Virus record (IMG/VR): IMGVR_UViG_3300036651_001481
Span: 1-42,030 of that record
Length of the DNA stretch: 42,030 bases
Direction: 5' to 3' (one strand)
Source: a virus
Part shown: positions 7,755-15,127 of the stretch, in pieces
How positions within the stretch are numbered: position 1 is the stretch's first letter
Layout: each line of letters begins with the position of its first letter
Program-made: the position numbers and the translations under genes
Notes under the pieces: generated by a model
What the model saw: only the letters and a program-made list of their open reading frames with translations
Databases searched by the model: none
Told to the model about the DNA's origin: nothing

Positions 7755-8411
7755 TTATGCGCTGATTTCTTCTGCTAATTCTTTTTTACTGGTATGAGGC
7801 ATAATGGCTTCTAAGTCTTCAAGACTTGGAGCGGTTAAGTTCTCAACAGGCTTTACTTTTTTAACTGTTGCAGTTGTCTCTGTACCATATCGTTTATCCT
7901 TTAACTTTTCCATGACTGATTCCTGAACTGACTTATCCTGTGCCAGATAGGGTTGGTCTGGTTGGTATTCTGTCCCAAACTCACGAGTAACGCCTAAAAA
8001 GAGGTTAGGATAGAGGTTAGCTAACTCTTGGTCGCTATTTGTTTTAGGTACTTTTTCCCATATCGCCTTCTGTTGTTGAAATTCATTTAAGCTTTCTTGT
8101 CCTTTTTCTTGGCGCTCTTTCATCATTTGTTCCCACATCTTTTGGCCTTTTTCATTGATAATCTTTTCTGCCATGTGCTTGCAGTACCACACAGCTAAGT
8201 AGCGTTGTACCTCCCGTTTTCCCTCACCATAGCCGATATCTTTATGCTGTGCGGGAACGAGGTAGCGCCATGGCGTTCCTTTGGTGTTGTACCATTCAAT
8301 ATAGAAGTCTTCGTCTGTAGGGTTTTGGATCATGCACCAATCGAGAGAGATACGCTCCATTTCTAAGTGGAGTGCTTCTTCTTCAGTAGAGCGGACAAGA
8401 GGGGCTGCCAT
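7755..8411 (-). CDS. Hypothetical phage protein, 218 aa
   Basis: A hydrophilic protein with several Trp/Tyr-rich stretches in the N-terminal third (FYIEWYNTKGTPWRYLVP) and charged helices after it (KIINEKGQKMWEQMMKERQ). Its ATG overlaps the upstream stop as TAATG. Neighbours are head genes, so a head-completion or virion role is possible. No known domain recognised. Confidence 0.75.
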   Translation of the reverse strand: MAAPLVRSTEEEALHLEMERISLDWCMIQNPTDEDFYIEWYNTKGTPWRYLVPAQHKDIGYGEGKREVQRYLAVWYCKHMAEKIINEKGQKMWEQMMKERQEKGQESLNEFQQQKAIWEKVPKTNSDQELANLYPNLFLGVTREFGTEYQPDQPYLAQDKSVQESVMEKLKDKRYGTETTATVKKVKPVENLTAPSLEDLEAIMPHTSKKELAEEISA

Positions 8412-8602
8412 TATTTTACAACCTCACTTTCAACCAGAGGTGGCTTTTTTGTTACGTCTTCTTCTTTGGGTTGATCAATATAGGGGATAAGTTTATCTAC
8501 GAGGGCAAGAAAGGGTCGAGAGTCGCCAACGGCGATTTGAATGCGGGTAAGGGTACCAACGAGGACTTTTAATTCATCTTGTGAGAGTGGTATGTCTTTC
8601 AT
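8411..8602 (-). CDS. Hypothetical protein, 63 aa, first gene of operon C
   Basis: A small acidic helical protein (LSQDELKVLVGTLTRIQIAVG) with a Pro/Lys/Glu-rich tail. Start ATG 8600-8602 lies nine bases past the U tract of attenuator C. No ribosome site is visible between terminator and ATG. Function unknown. Confidence 0.7.
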   Translation of the reverse strand: MKDIPLSQDELKVLVGTLTRIQIAVGDSRPFLALVDKLIPYIDQPKEEDVTKKPPLVESEVVK

Positions 8603-8611
8603 GTATTATAC

Positions 8612-8672
8612 AAAAAAGACTACGCCCCGTGAGGGATGTAGTCGAAAATGACTGAACAAATACATTATATCA
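8612..8672 (-). promoter_or_regulatory. Late attenuator module C
   Basis: TGATATAAT (-10 at 8664-8669), predicted +1 G at 8657, UUC, hairpin AGTC/GACT with loop ATTTTC, terminator stem GACTAC.../...GTAGTC (8618-8643), 6 U (8612-8617). The quartet differs from GAGC in the other copies, yet both the small hairpin and the terminator remain paired, which is compensatory change. Confidence 0.85.
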
Positions 8673-8689
8673 TATAGGAGCAAGAGAAG

Positions 8690-8965
8690 CTATTGGTTAC
8701 CACCCATACCAGAGGAAACAGAGACAGTGACATCGGTTGCAACGGAAGGATTGACGGTTACACCATTTTTCATATCCCAATACTCAAACTGTAGTCCTAC
8801 TGTTGGATTTGTGATAGTTCCAATAACTGGGGTACCTGCAGTTGCAGTTTCATCAGAGACAACAATAGTACCAGTTAAGGCTTTATTGACTTGGATAAGT
8901 ACTTTTCTTGAGCGGCCTGTGGAGACGTTTGCAGGACCTGATACTGTTACATTTGAATATGCCAT
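8690..8965 (-). CDS. Virion-associated beta-rich protein, 91 aa
   Basis: An Ig-like/beta-sandwich style sequence (NVTVSGPANVSTGRSRKVLIQV, GLQFEYWD, DVTVSVSSG). It is joined by TAATATG to the upstream gene and ends just before module C. Likely a small decoration or fibre protein of the head operon; assignment by composition and position only. Confidence 0.7.
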   Translation of the reverse strand: MAYSNVTVSGPANVSTGRSRKVLIQVNKALTGTIVVSDETATAGTPVIGTITNPTVGLQFEYWDMKNGVTVNPSVATDVTVSVSSGMGGNQ

Positions 8966-8966
8966 A

Positions 8967-9305
8967 TTATTGCCAGAATGGAACCCAAGCGGCTACACCT
9001 GCAACAAAAATTTTAGTCCAACCTGCTTGTGCTGCTGTAGCTGGTCCACTATCTGCTGCACCTGTTGGACCCAAAGCTGCGGTTGTTCCAGTAGGGCCTG
9101 TTACTGGTGCTGTTGTTAAGTTTAACGTGCCGATACCTGCTGTACCTGAGATTGCTGCTCCACTAGCGATTGTTAAGTTACCTGAAGTATCTACCTGTGT
9201 GCCACTAAAATTAACAGCCTTATTTGTATTAAGACCTTGCAATGCTACGATAGGCAATCCGCCTACTGCTTTTTCTAATACTTGATTGTCTGTTGGTGCT
9301 GCCAT
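8967..9305 (-). CDS. Virion structural protein with short collagen-like patch, 112 aa
   Basis: An Ala/Thr/Gly-rich protein with a TGPTGTTAALGPTG stretch resembling the collagen-like fibre gene, and a hydrophobic aromatic C-terminus (AAWVPFWQ). The start ATG 9303-9305 follows a weak GAGGA site. It sits between the decoration-like and beta-rich small genes in the capsid operon. Probably part of a head fibre. Confidence 0.7.
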   Translation of the reverse strand: MAAPTDNQVLEKAVGGLPIVALQGLNTNKAVNFSGTQVDTSGNLTIASGAAISGTAGIGTLNLTTAPVTGPTGTTAALGPTGAADSGPATAAQAGWTKIFVAGVAAWVPFWQ

Positions 9306-9337
9306 AATTGTTTAGAGCTAATCCTCGATATAGAGTA

Positions 9338-10078
9338 TTAGTCTATGTTGAGGAAGGCTACTGCTCCTTTTCCGGAGGCTCCGGTTGATAATGCTTTACC
9401 GACTACTGCGTATCCTGCTCCTGCTGTTGCGAGTGTAAGGGATCCTGCGACACTTTGTGCTGCTCCAAGCATTGCTCCTGGAACTACTGCTGATCCATCT
9501 GCTGTGTATGGTGCGACGCCGTGAGTTTGGATCCATCCATATTGATTTGCTGGGATTTCATATACTGCCATACCGACTGGGATACCTGTTAGCGTTGTTG
9601 GACATACGATGACTCCTGAGAATGGACTTGGCATCATATTTACGGTTGCAGACGTTGTTACTGCATATCTTAAAGGACGATCTAAGAAGACTTTCAATGC
9701 GCCGCCAGTTGTCAGAGTTCCTGTAACTCCCGTGATCGTGTATTCATCTCCAATTAAATCAGTTCCTGCGGAGTAGATCGAGATTGATCCACCCTCAAAC
9801 TGTTGAGATGTGATCGTTGAAGTTCCGTTGGTGATCTGAAGATTTGTATCGCCAACTTTTCCTGCTACTGCGACTACCATATTCTGATACGTAGAGCCAA
9901 GACTTGCTGGGGATTGACACATTTGACCTTTTACAAGAGCAGATGCGCCATTAAGAGCATAGCGAAACATTTTGCCGTTTACATCCCAAGCTACTTGTCC
10001 GACCATGTATGGACCAGGTTGCGTTGATGTGCCTGCGTATAAATCAATTGTTGCTAGTTTGTTAGTTAATCGTGCCAT
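9338..10078 (-). CDS. Putative capsid decoration / head protein, 246 aa
   Basis: Directly downstream of the major capsid gene (gap of four bases, TAAAACTATG). It is Gly/Ala/Thr-rich and beta-rich, with a C-terminus (AGYAVVGKALSTGASGKGAVAFLNID) typical of small head decoration proteins that follow capsid genes. No enzymatic motif. Role inferred from position and composition. Confidence 0.75.
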   Translation of the reverse strand: MARLTNKLATIDLYAGTSTQPGPYMVGQVAWDVNGKMFRYALNGASALVKGQMCQSPASLGSTYQNMVVAVAGKVGDTNLQITNGTSTITSQQFEGGSISIYSAGTDLIGDEYTITGVTGTLTTGGALKVFLDRPLRYAVTTSATVNMMPSPFSGVIVCPTTLTGIPVGMAVYEIPANQYGWIQTHGVAPYTADGSAVVPGAMLGAAQSVAGSLTLATAGAGYAVVGKALSTGASGKGAVAFLNID

Positions 10079-10082
10079 AGTT

Positions 10083-11180
10083 TTATATTCCTGTTACTCC
10101 TGTTAATTGTCCCTGTTTTCTGAATTCCCATGATACTTCTTGTCCTATTACATAGAATCTGCCAAGTCTTCCTGCTTGATAAGGAAGTGTTAATGGTTTC
10201 TGATAGAAGAATCCGTTGTATTCACTTGGCATGTCGAGACTCTCTGCGCCTGTACCTTCATATGCTTTCATTGTCCCTAGATTTACTTTCTCAAGGGTAT
10301 CTGCATATTCTTCTGGAACAATTGTTCTTCCATACCAGCCGAATTTATGTTCATTTAAGAGATAGAAGGTTCCACTTGTTGCAAACTGATCTTTGAGAAC
10401 TGGAATACCTCGGTATGAAATAGAGGTAAATCCTGCACCAGATACCAAGTCACCTTTGCCTCGTACTGCTTGCATTGAGCGAACTGGTACTCGGTCAAAT
10501 CCTGCTTCATTGTAATTCTCTCTTAATGCTGGAGCTAAGAGCTGTCCATAATACGTCCAAACTGTTGGAGTTGTAAGACCTGTATTTGGTTCTTCCATTG
10601 AGAGACCTGCATTTGAGATTGCGTCAAAAAGTGTATCAAGCTTTGGAAGTGTCAATGTTCCACTAGATGCTGTGTTGGTTGCATTTAATACTGTATAGGT
10701 AGATCGGGATTGTCCACCGATTGTACCAGAGTCTAATACGATAATTCCAAGTCCAGATGGTTGGTTACCTGCTGATGTTCCGTAGATTGCTGATCCAAGA
10801 GCTTGAAGTGTCTGTGCTGCTGCCTTTTCATATTTAAAGGTATCAAGTGGGATAATACCTGTGATTCCCGTATTAGCAAAAGACTCTAACATAATAGAGA
10901 CTTGTGGTTGAGTGAATGCTGTCTGTGCAAAGCCAAGAGTAATTGTTGACTGTACTGCTGCAGAATTTAGGTCTTCAAGTCCTGTGATCCATTGTCCCTG
11001 TGTATCAGAGGTAATATCAAGAGTAATTTCTTCTGTCTTGCCTTGCATTGGCTCGCCTTGTGAAAGTTGTCGTGAGAAGTACACCGGAGCATTAAGGATG
11101 TTGTCTACAACCTTAGATCGCAATTTGCGGTTTGTAAAATTATCTACGTTATTTGAATATTGATCTCCGTCGTATGCCAT
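10083..11180 (-). CDS. Major capsid protein (HK97-fold type), 365 aa
   Basis: Identified by order (scaffold, capsid, decoration), length and character: an N-terminal arm (MAYDGDQYSNN), an extended EEITLDITSDTQGQW segment, helical ETL/ALG region, and a C-terminal part like an HK97 P- and A-domain (GIPVLKDQFATSGTFYLLN, KFGWYGRTIVPEEYAD). The start is set at ATG 11178-11180. The longer frame up to 11321 would translate through the two attenuator hairpins and is rejected. It has the strongest promoter of the phage (module D). Confidence 0.88.
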   Translation of the reverse strand: MAYDGDQYSNNVDNFTNRKLRSKVVDNILNAPVYFSRQLSQGEPMQGKTEEITLDITSDTQGQWITGLEDLNSAAVQSTITLGFAQTAFTQPQVSIMLESFANTGITGIIPLDTFKYEKAAAQTLQALGSAIYGTSAGNQPSGLGIIVLDSGTIGGQSRSTYTVLNATNTASSGTLTLPKLDTLFDAISNAGLSMEEPNTGLTTPTVWTYYGQLLAPALRENYNEAGFDRVPVRSMQAVRGKGDLVSGAGFTSISYRGIPVLKDQFATSGTFYLLNEHKFGWYGRTIVPEEYADTLEKVNLGTMKAYEGTGAESLDMPSEYNGFFYQKPLTLPYQAGRLGRFYVIGQEVSWEFRKQGQLTGVTGI

Positions 11181-11190
11181 ATTTTTGTAT

Positions 11191-11321
11191 AAAAAAAGCT
11201 CCCTGCACCTTTCGGTGGGGAGCGATAGTTGCTCGATTTTGTCAAAAAAAATGCTTCCCGTGTGGGAAGCGAAATTTGCTTGAACTAAAAGAATTATATA
11301 CCCGAAATAGTATTCTGTCAA
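11191..11321 (-). promoter_or_regulatory. Late module D: consensus promoter with two tandem attenuators before the capsid gene
   Basis: -35 TTGACA (11316-11321), 17 bases, -10 TATAAT (11293-11298): a perfect sigma70 consensus. Predicted +1 G at 11285. Unit D1: UUC, AAGC/GCTT with loop AAATTTC, terminator stem at 11253-11270, 8 U (11244-11251). Unit D2: AUC, GAGC/GCTC with loop AACTATC, terminator stem at 11198-11223 with GAAA loop, 7 U (11191-11197). Both units keep the shared-arm design. This is the only module lacking TGn before the -10. Confidence 0.88.
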
Positions 11322-11330
11322 GAGGGGGTA

Positions 11331-12152
11331 CTAGCCTCTTTTAAATGCACTTTGTAATATTTTCTTAAAAGAATTCCTTGGTCCTGCGATATCTCGGTAA
11401 TCCAGTTCCTCACTATCATCAGGTGAGAAGCCACCTCGTCCCATGTTGACCGGAACCTTTGCCCCTGCTACTTCTTTCTCTGGCATTTTAAAGTCCTCAT
11501 AGAAGATTTCTTTTAAGGTTTTTGGAGGAAGGCTTTCTGCAATTCGTTTCTGGTTTACATCTACAACTGTTCTAAGTAATTGGTTTTGTACCCTTTTGCC
11601 GTAGTCATCTGGATTTTCTTTGTCTTGAATACGTGGTAGCTTATTAGAAGTATAGAGCTCGTTAAGCGTATCCTCTACATATTTATTGGTAGCATCTGTT
11701 TGTCTTTGTTGCTCGTCTCTCTGCTTTGTTACTTCTTCTTCTTTTGCTTTTGCTTGTTCTGTTTGTTTTGCTTCTAACTTTGCTAAAGCCTTATCTTCCA
11801 TAAATTCAGCTACTTCAAACCATGTAGGTTGACGATTATTTTTCTTAAAGAACTCTTCTTGATAAGCAACATATTCACTAACATTCTCTTTTGTTTCTTC
11901 TTTGGAATCTCCTTTAAGTTGTTCAGCTATTGCGGCACGAGCTTCTTCTACAGCTTCTTTTTTAAGTTGGGCAGGATCGAATTCAACTGTTTCGTATTCT
12001 TCTTCCTTTGGTTCTTCCTTAACCTCTTCTTTGGGCTCTTCTTTTACAGGAGCAGCGATTTGTTCAAAATCTTTACCTGCTATATCTTTAGCGTAATCAA
12101 TGGGAGTTTCATCAACCTCTTCAGTAACTGTAGTAGTTTTCTTTTTAGCCAT
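11331..12152 (-). CDS. Capsid scaffold protein, 273 aa
   Basis: Highly charged and helical: a Lys-rich start (MAKKKTTT), a long Glu/Lys run with repeated KEEPKEE units, coiled-coil helices (EQAKAKEEEVTKQRDEQQR) and a basic C-terminus (NSFKKILQSAFKRG) like the capsid-binding tails of scaffolds. It lies immediately upstream of the capsid gene, the usual place. No protease domain is seen, so assembly would use scaffold without an obvious maturation protease. Confidence 0.8.
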   Translation of the reverse strand: MAKKKTTTVTEEVDETPIDYAKDIAGKDFEQIAAPVKEEPKEEVKEEPKEEEYETVEFDPAQLKKEAVEEARAAIAEQLKGDSKEETKENVSEYVAYQEEFFKKNNRQPTWFEVAEFMEDKALAKLEAKQTEQAKAKEEEVTKQRDEQQRQTDATNKYVEDTLNELYTSNKLPRIQDKENPDDYGKRVQNQLLRTVVDVNQKRIAESLPPKTLKEIFYEDFKMPEKEVAGAKVPVNMGRGGFSPDDSEELDYRDIAGPRNSFKKILQSAFKRG

Positions 12153-12384
12153 ATATTGCTGCGCCTCCTACCGTATTACTACAGAGTATTTGATATGGTT
12201 GAAGCAAAGGACTAATAGTAGGCTGTACATAAGGATAATGAAGTAATGTGCAAGGGGAATACACAGGATAAGGTTGTGGAATAAATTGAATAACTGTAAG
12301 TTTTTTTAAGCCATCAATTTCTTTTTTAAGAGATTTTATTTCTTTAAGTAATTCCTCATTACTGATAATCTTTTTCTTAGCCAT
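12145..12384 (-). CDS. Hypothetical protein, 79 aa
   Basis: A Lys-rich coiled-coil N-terminus (NEELLKEIKSLKKEIDGLKKL) followed by a Pro/Tyr-rich segment (FIPQPYPVYSP). It overlaps the scaffold gene by eight bases. Its start MAKKK resembles the scaffold start, suggesting local duplication of the 5' end. Function unknown, likely in head assembly. Confidence 0.65.
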   Translation of the reverse strand: MAKKKIISNEELLKEIKSLKKEIDGLKKLTVIQFIPQPYPVYSPCTLLHYPYVQPTISPLLQPYQILCSNTVGGAAIYG

Positions 12385-12394
12385 ACTAGAATAT

Positions 12395-12601
12395 TTAGTG
12401 ATGCCACTTTTTAGCGTTTTCTGCGAATACCACTTCTTTTTCTAACTTTTCATTTCCTTCTTTTTTTGCAGAGCCTTTTTCCTTCTCAAGTTTCTTCTCT
12501 GGAATTTTTTTGTCATCGGCAATTCCCATCTTCTCATGGAGTAACCCCTTTTTTACCTTAATAGAGAGTTTGCCTGTCTTTTTGTCTTTTGTTGCTTTCA
12601 T
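12395..12601 (-). CDS. Lysine-rich small protein, 68 aa, first gene of operon E
   Basis: Strongly basic (Lys-rich throughout, KIPEKKLEKEKGSAKKEG). The start ATG 12599-12601 is two bases after the U tract of attenuator E. It may bind nucleic acid or act in assembly; no family recognised. It opens the operon that continues with the 79-residue protein and scaffold. Confidence 0.7.
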   Translation of the reverse strand: MKATKDKKTGKLSIKVKKGLLHEKMGIADDKKIPEKKLEKEKGSAKKEGNEKLEKEVVFAENAKKWHH

Positions 12602-12603
12602 AC

Positions 12604-12663
12604 AAAAAAACTCACAAACCTTGCGGCTGTGAGTGAAATTACTCGATTGATTATATTATACCA
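12604..12663 (-). promoter_or_regulatory. Late attenuator module E
   Basis: TGGTATAAT (-10 at 12655-12660), predicted +1 A at 12648, AUC, hairpin GAGT/ACTC with loop AATTTC, terminator stem ACTCACA.../...TGTGAGT (12610-12634) with GCAA loop, 7 U (12604-12610). GAGT replaces GAGC with matching changes in both partner arms. Confidence 0.85.
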
Positions 12664-12671
12664 CAAAGTGT

Positions 12672-14786
12672 CTACAATGATCTAGGGCTTGCCTGTGGCA
12701 TTGCAGGGGGTGCAATGGGTACTGCACTTGTATTCGTTGGTGTAGGTGCTTGTGGTCCTCCTACTGGTAAAGGTTGTTGTGGTTGTCCCATTGCAGGCAT
12801 TGTCGGAACTGGTGGTTGACCCTGTGGAGCTACAACTGGCTGCTGACCTAGAGCCTGAGTTTGTTGTTGGACATTCTCAAGTCCTAAGATATATTTTGTA
12901 TAGTATCCATTCTTATCCATCATCCAAGTAACAAACATATCTGCTCGCTCTACGTAGTCGTCAAAGCCCATATCTCTATAGAAGTTAATAGGGTCGATAG
13001 CTTGGTCTTGCCACATTTGTTGTGCTTCGTTGTGAGCCTTGAGCTTATCCGTACCAGAGGCTTTAATCTTCACTACCATTCCCTCATTCACCATATTTGA
13101 TTTCAGAGAAATAAAGGCATCTTGCCCCTTTTGGCCTAAGAGATAGATCATATGGGGTTCTGTATAGCGAAGCTTAATAAATTGCATGGACCACTGTGCC
13201 ATCCATTCAGAGGCTGGGTTGATCGTATTCTCGACCAAATCATCTAAGACAGTGAAGTTATTCTCTCTTCCTATCTGGTTACTCGTTGCCACCTCAGACT
13301 GTAATTGGCCACCTACGGCACTCACTCCCGCTAAGTCCTTCATGCGCTTTAAGATACGGTCGAGATTCTCAAATGACTGTGGAAGCGGTTGTGCGGGTGA
13401 AATAAACGCATGCGTCTTATTCACATCCCCATCAACGATTAAGTCCTGGGTTGGGTCTTCCATATCCATTTTCTCTACGTCTTTTGCCTCTAACCCTGAT
13501 TCTTTACTAAACACATGCTTTCCCTTATTCTGCATTGCCTCTTCAAGGTTCTTGCCATTTTTATCCATGTTTTGCTGGTTTCTGAGGTTCTGCTCAATAC
13601 GAGACGTTTCATCATAGGCAATCTTTCCCCACTGATCATACGTCATTAAGTAATACGGCACTCTGGGGGATTGGAAGTAGTTTCTGTAGACTGTTTCTGT
13701 GACAGAGTTAAGCGGGATATTAAGTGCTGCAGACAAAAAGCGTTCACTTGCGCCAACTTCTTTCTTACTTGATTCGTCTGAAGGATCTGGATACACAAAG
13801 TCTTTCTCTTCTCCTACGTAATCAAAGTTAGGATTTTTAATCTTATTTAAGATACACTTCTCAAACTTCCAGATTACCCCACGAATGACTTTCCACTTTA
13901 CTCCTGGCTCCCGGATCATCTCATCCTGGACGTCCTCTATACTATCTAATACCTTTTTATCCGTTTCTTTCTCGTACCACTTAAACCACACTTGGCGAAT
14001 CTGGATTGGCGTTGCCATGTCTGATTCCGTAAAGTCATCTTCTCCTTGGATTTCCTTTGCCATCACCCCGTCTTTTTTCAATTCCTCAAAAAATTCTTTT
14101 CTTTTCTTTGGAAATTGCATAACAACCATCTGAACGGTAGTCGGGCAGAGTTCACTAATAAACTCCATCTCGTCAGCATTGGGACTTGATGCAGTGTGAT
14201 CAATATCAATATAGTCTGGATGAATAGGCCTAAAGGTGAAGTCTCCAAATTTCCCTTTTTCACTGTCCCACTCTGCTTTGATCACGCCTGTAAAATACAC
14301 AGGCATGTGCTTAAAGGCGATACCTAAGGCTATCCTATTCTCCCGGCTTTTAATCTGTGTATCTATAGCTTTTGTCAAACTTTCTGCAGTCTCCCGTGCC
14401 TCGTTACTATCATTGTTAGGACCAATGATAAGATCAGGCATCTGCTGCATGGCAATTGGCTTAATCGTGGATTCTATTTCATAGAGCGCATTATCGAGGA
14501 AGCGGGATTCATAGATCTTGAGTTCATTACGCTCTTCTTTGCTACTAATCTGGCGACCCAACACATACATTTCATTCTTCTTTCGTCTTTCATAGAGGTT
14601 GTAGGCTGGTTTTCTAAAAAAGGCACGGGATGCACGAATACGCTTATCAATGATTTTCACTAAGCGTTTGTCATCTATATCTAGCGCCAAAGGATCAGTT
14701 GGCTCAAAAGCCATCTCTTCAGGATGCGTAATAATATCTAGTGGATCAGGAGTTGTTAGTATATCTCCTTGTATATCAGTTGCCAT
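12672..14786 (-). CDS. Portal protein (P22-like size class), 704 aa
   Basis: A 704-residue head-tail connector. It follows the terminase genes and has the character of large podoviral portals: an N-terminal helical region (DKRIRASRAFFRKPAYNLYERRKK), a central clip/wing portion (VYRNYFQSPRVPYYLM), a long helix (SRIEQNLRNQQNMDKNGKNL), and a Pro/Gln-rich flexible C-terminus. P22-type portals are about 725 residues. It would form the dodecameric DNA channel. Its start ATG 14784-14786 lies downstream of attenuator F. Confidence 0.88.
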   Translation of the reverse strand: MATDIQGDILTTPDPLDIITHPEEMAFEPTDPLALDIDDKRLVKIIDKRIRASRAFFRKPAYNLYERRKKNEMYVLGRQISSKEERNELKIYESRFLDNALYEIESTIKPIAMQQMPDLIIGPNNDSNEARETAESLTKAIDTQIKSRENRIALGIAFKHMPVYFTGVIKAEWDSEKGKFGDFTFRPIHPDYIDIDHTASSPNADEMEFISELCPTTVQMVVMQFPKKRKEFFEELKKDGVMAKEIQGEDDFTESDMATPIQIRQVWFKWYEKETDKKVLDSIEDVQDEMIREPGVKWKVIRGVIWKFEKCILNKIKNPNFDYVGEEKDFVYPDPSDESSKKEVGASERFLSAALNIPLNSVTETVYRNYFQSPRVPYYLMTYDQWGKIAYDETSRIEQNLRNQQNMDKNGKNLEEAMQNKGKHVFSKESGLEAKDVEKMDMEDPTQDLIVDGDVNKTHAFISPAQPLPQSFENLDRILKRMKDLAGVSAVGGQLQSEVATSNQIGRENNFTVLDDLVENTINPASEWMAQWSMQFIKLRYTEPHMIYLLGQKGQDAFISLKSNMVNEGMVVKIKASGTDKLKAHNEAQQMWQDQAIDPINFYRDMGFDDYVERADMFVTWMMDKNGYYTKYILGLENVQQQTQALGQQPVVAPQGQPPVPTMPAMGQPQQPLPVGGPQAPTPTNTSAVPIAPPAMPQASPRSL

Positions 14787-14797
14787 ATGTTAAGCAC

Positions 14798-14850
14798 AAA
14801 AAAACCGCCACATTGGGCGGTGAATGTACCGGAATATCTCTATTATATCA
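14798..14850 (-). promoter_or_regulatory. Late attenuator module F (portal)
   Basis: TGATATAAT (-10 at 14842-14847), predicted +1 A at 14835, UUC, hairpin CGGT/ACCG with loop ACATTC, terminator stem ACCGCC(C)/GGCGGT (14804-14821), 7 U (14798-14804). The CGGT quartet is unique to this copy, and all three arms agree. Confidence 0.85.
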
Positions 14851-14851
14851 C

Positions 14852-15097
14852 CTACACGATACCATTGAAAGAATAGTTGCGTTTGCAGTTCGTACAACGC
14901 TTAATAAGAGGCAACGCAATAGGAGCATGTCCCGGGGTTAGACTAATAATCTTTCCCATATACTGGAGTAAAGGTTGTGGGTTACGGCAATAAGGACAAA
15001 AGAATGCGTTGAGGTTATCTGGGTTTTCATCATCATTTGTAATAATGACATCGATGAGGGCAATATCGATTTGTTTACCGGCAATAATGACGAGCAT
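14852..15097 (-). CDS. Zinc-ribbon protein, 81 aa
   Basis: Two Cys pairs, FFCPYCRNPQP and KRCTNCKRNYS, about 35 residues apart, form a zinc ribbon. The N-terminus is hydrophobic beta (MLVIIAGKQIDIALIDVII). It lies between the large terminase and portal and has its own promoter overlapping the terminase stop. A weak AGGA ribosome site precedes ATG 15095-15097. It could bind DNA or RNA; no specific role is evident. Confidence 0.78.
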   Translation of the reverse strand: MLVIIAGKQIDIALIDVIITNDDENPDNLNAFFCPYCRNPQPLLQYMGKIISLTPGHAPIALPLIKRCTNCKRNYSFNGIV

Positions 15098-15111
15098 AAG
15101 TTATCCTGCCG

Positions 15112-15127
15112 ATAATGTATTATATCA
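15112..15127 (-). promoter_or_regulatory. Extended -10 promoter for the zinc-ribbon gene
   Basis: TGATATAAT with -10 at 15119-15124. The TGA is the stop codon of the large terminase gene. Predicted start is near 15112. No attenuator hairpin follows, so this promoter differs from modules A-J. Confidence 0.65.

Noticed and set aside
11229-11250. Second promoter starting with TTGACA between units D1 and D2
   Set aside because: There is no -10-like hexamer at 16-18 bases; the position falls in the D2 hairpin.
11181-11321. N-terminal extension of the capsid frame to 11321
   Set aside because: It would translate through both attenuator hairpins and U tracts; a proper ATG lies at 11178-11180 after the module.
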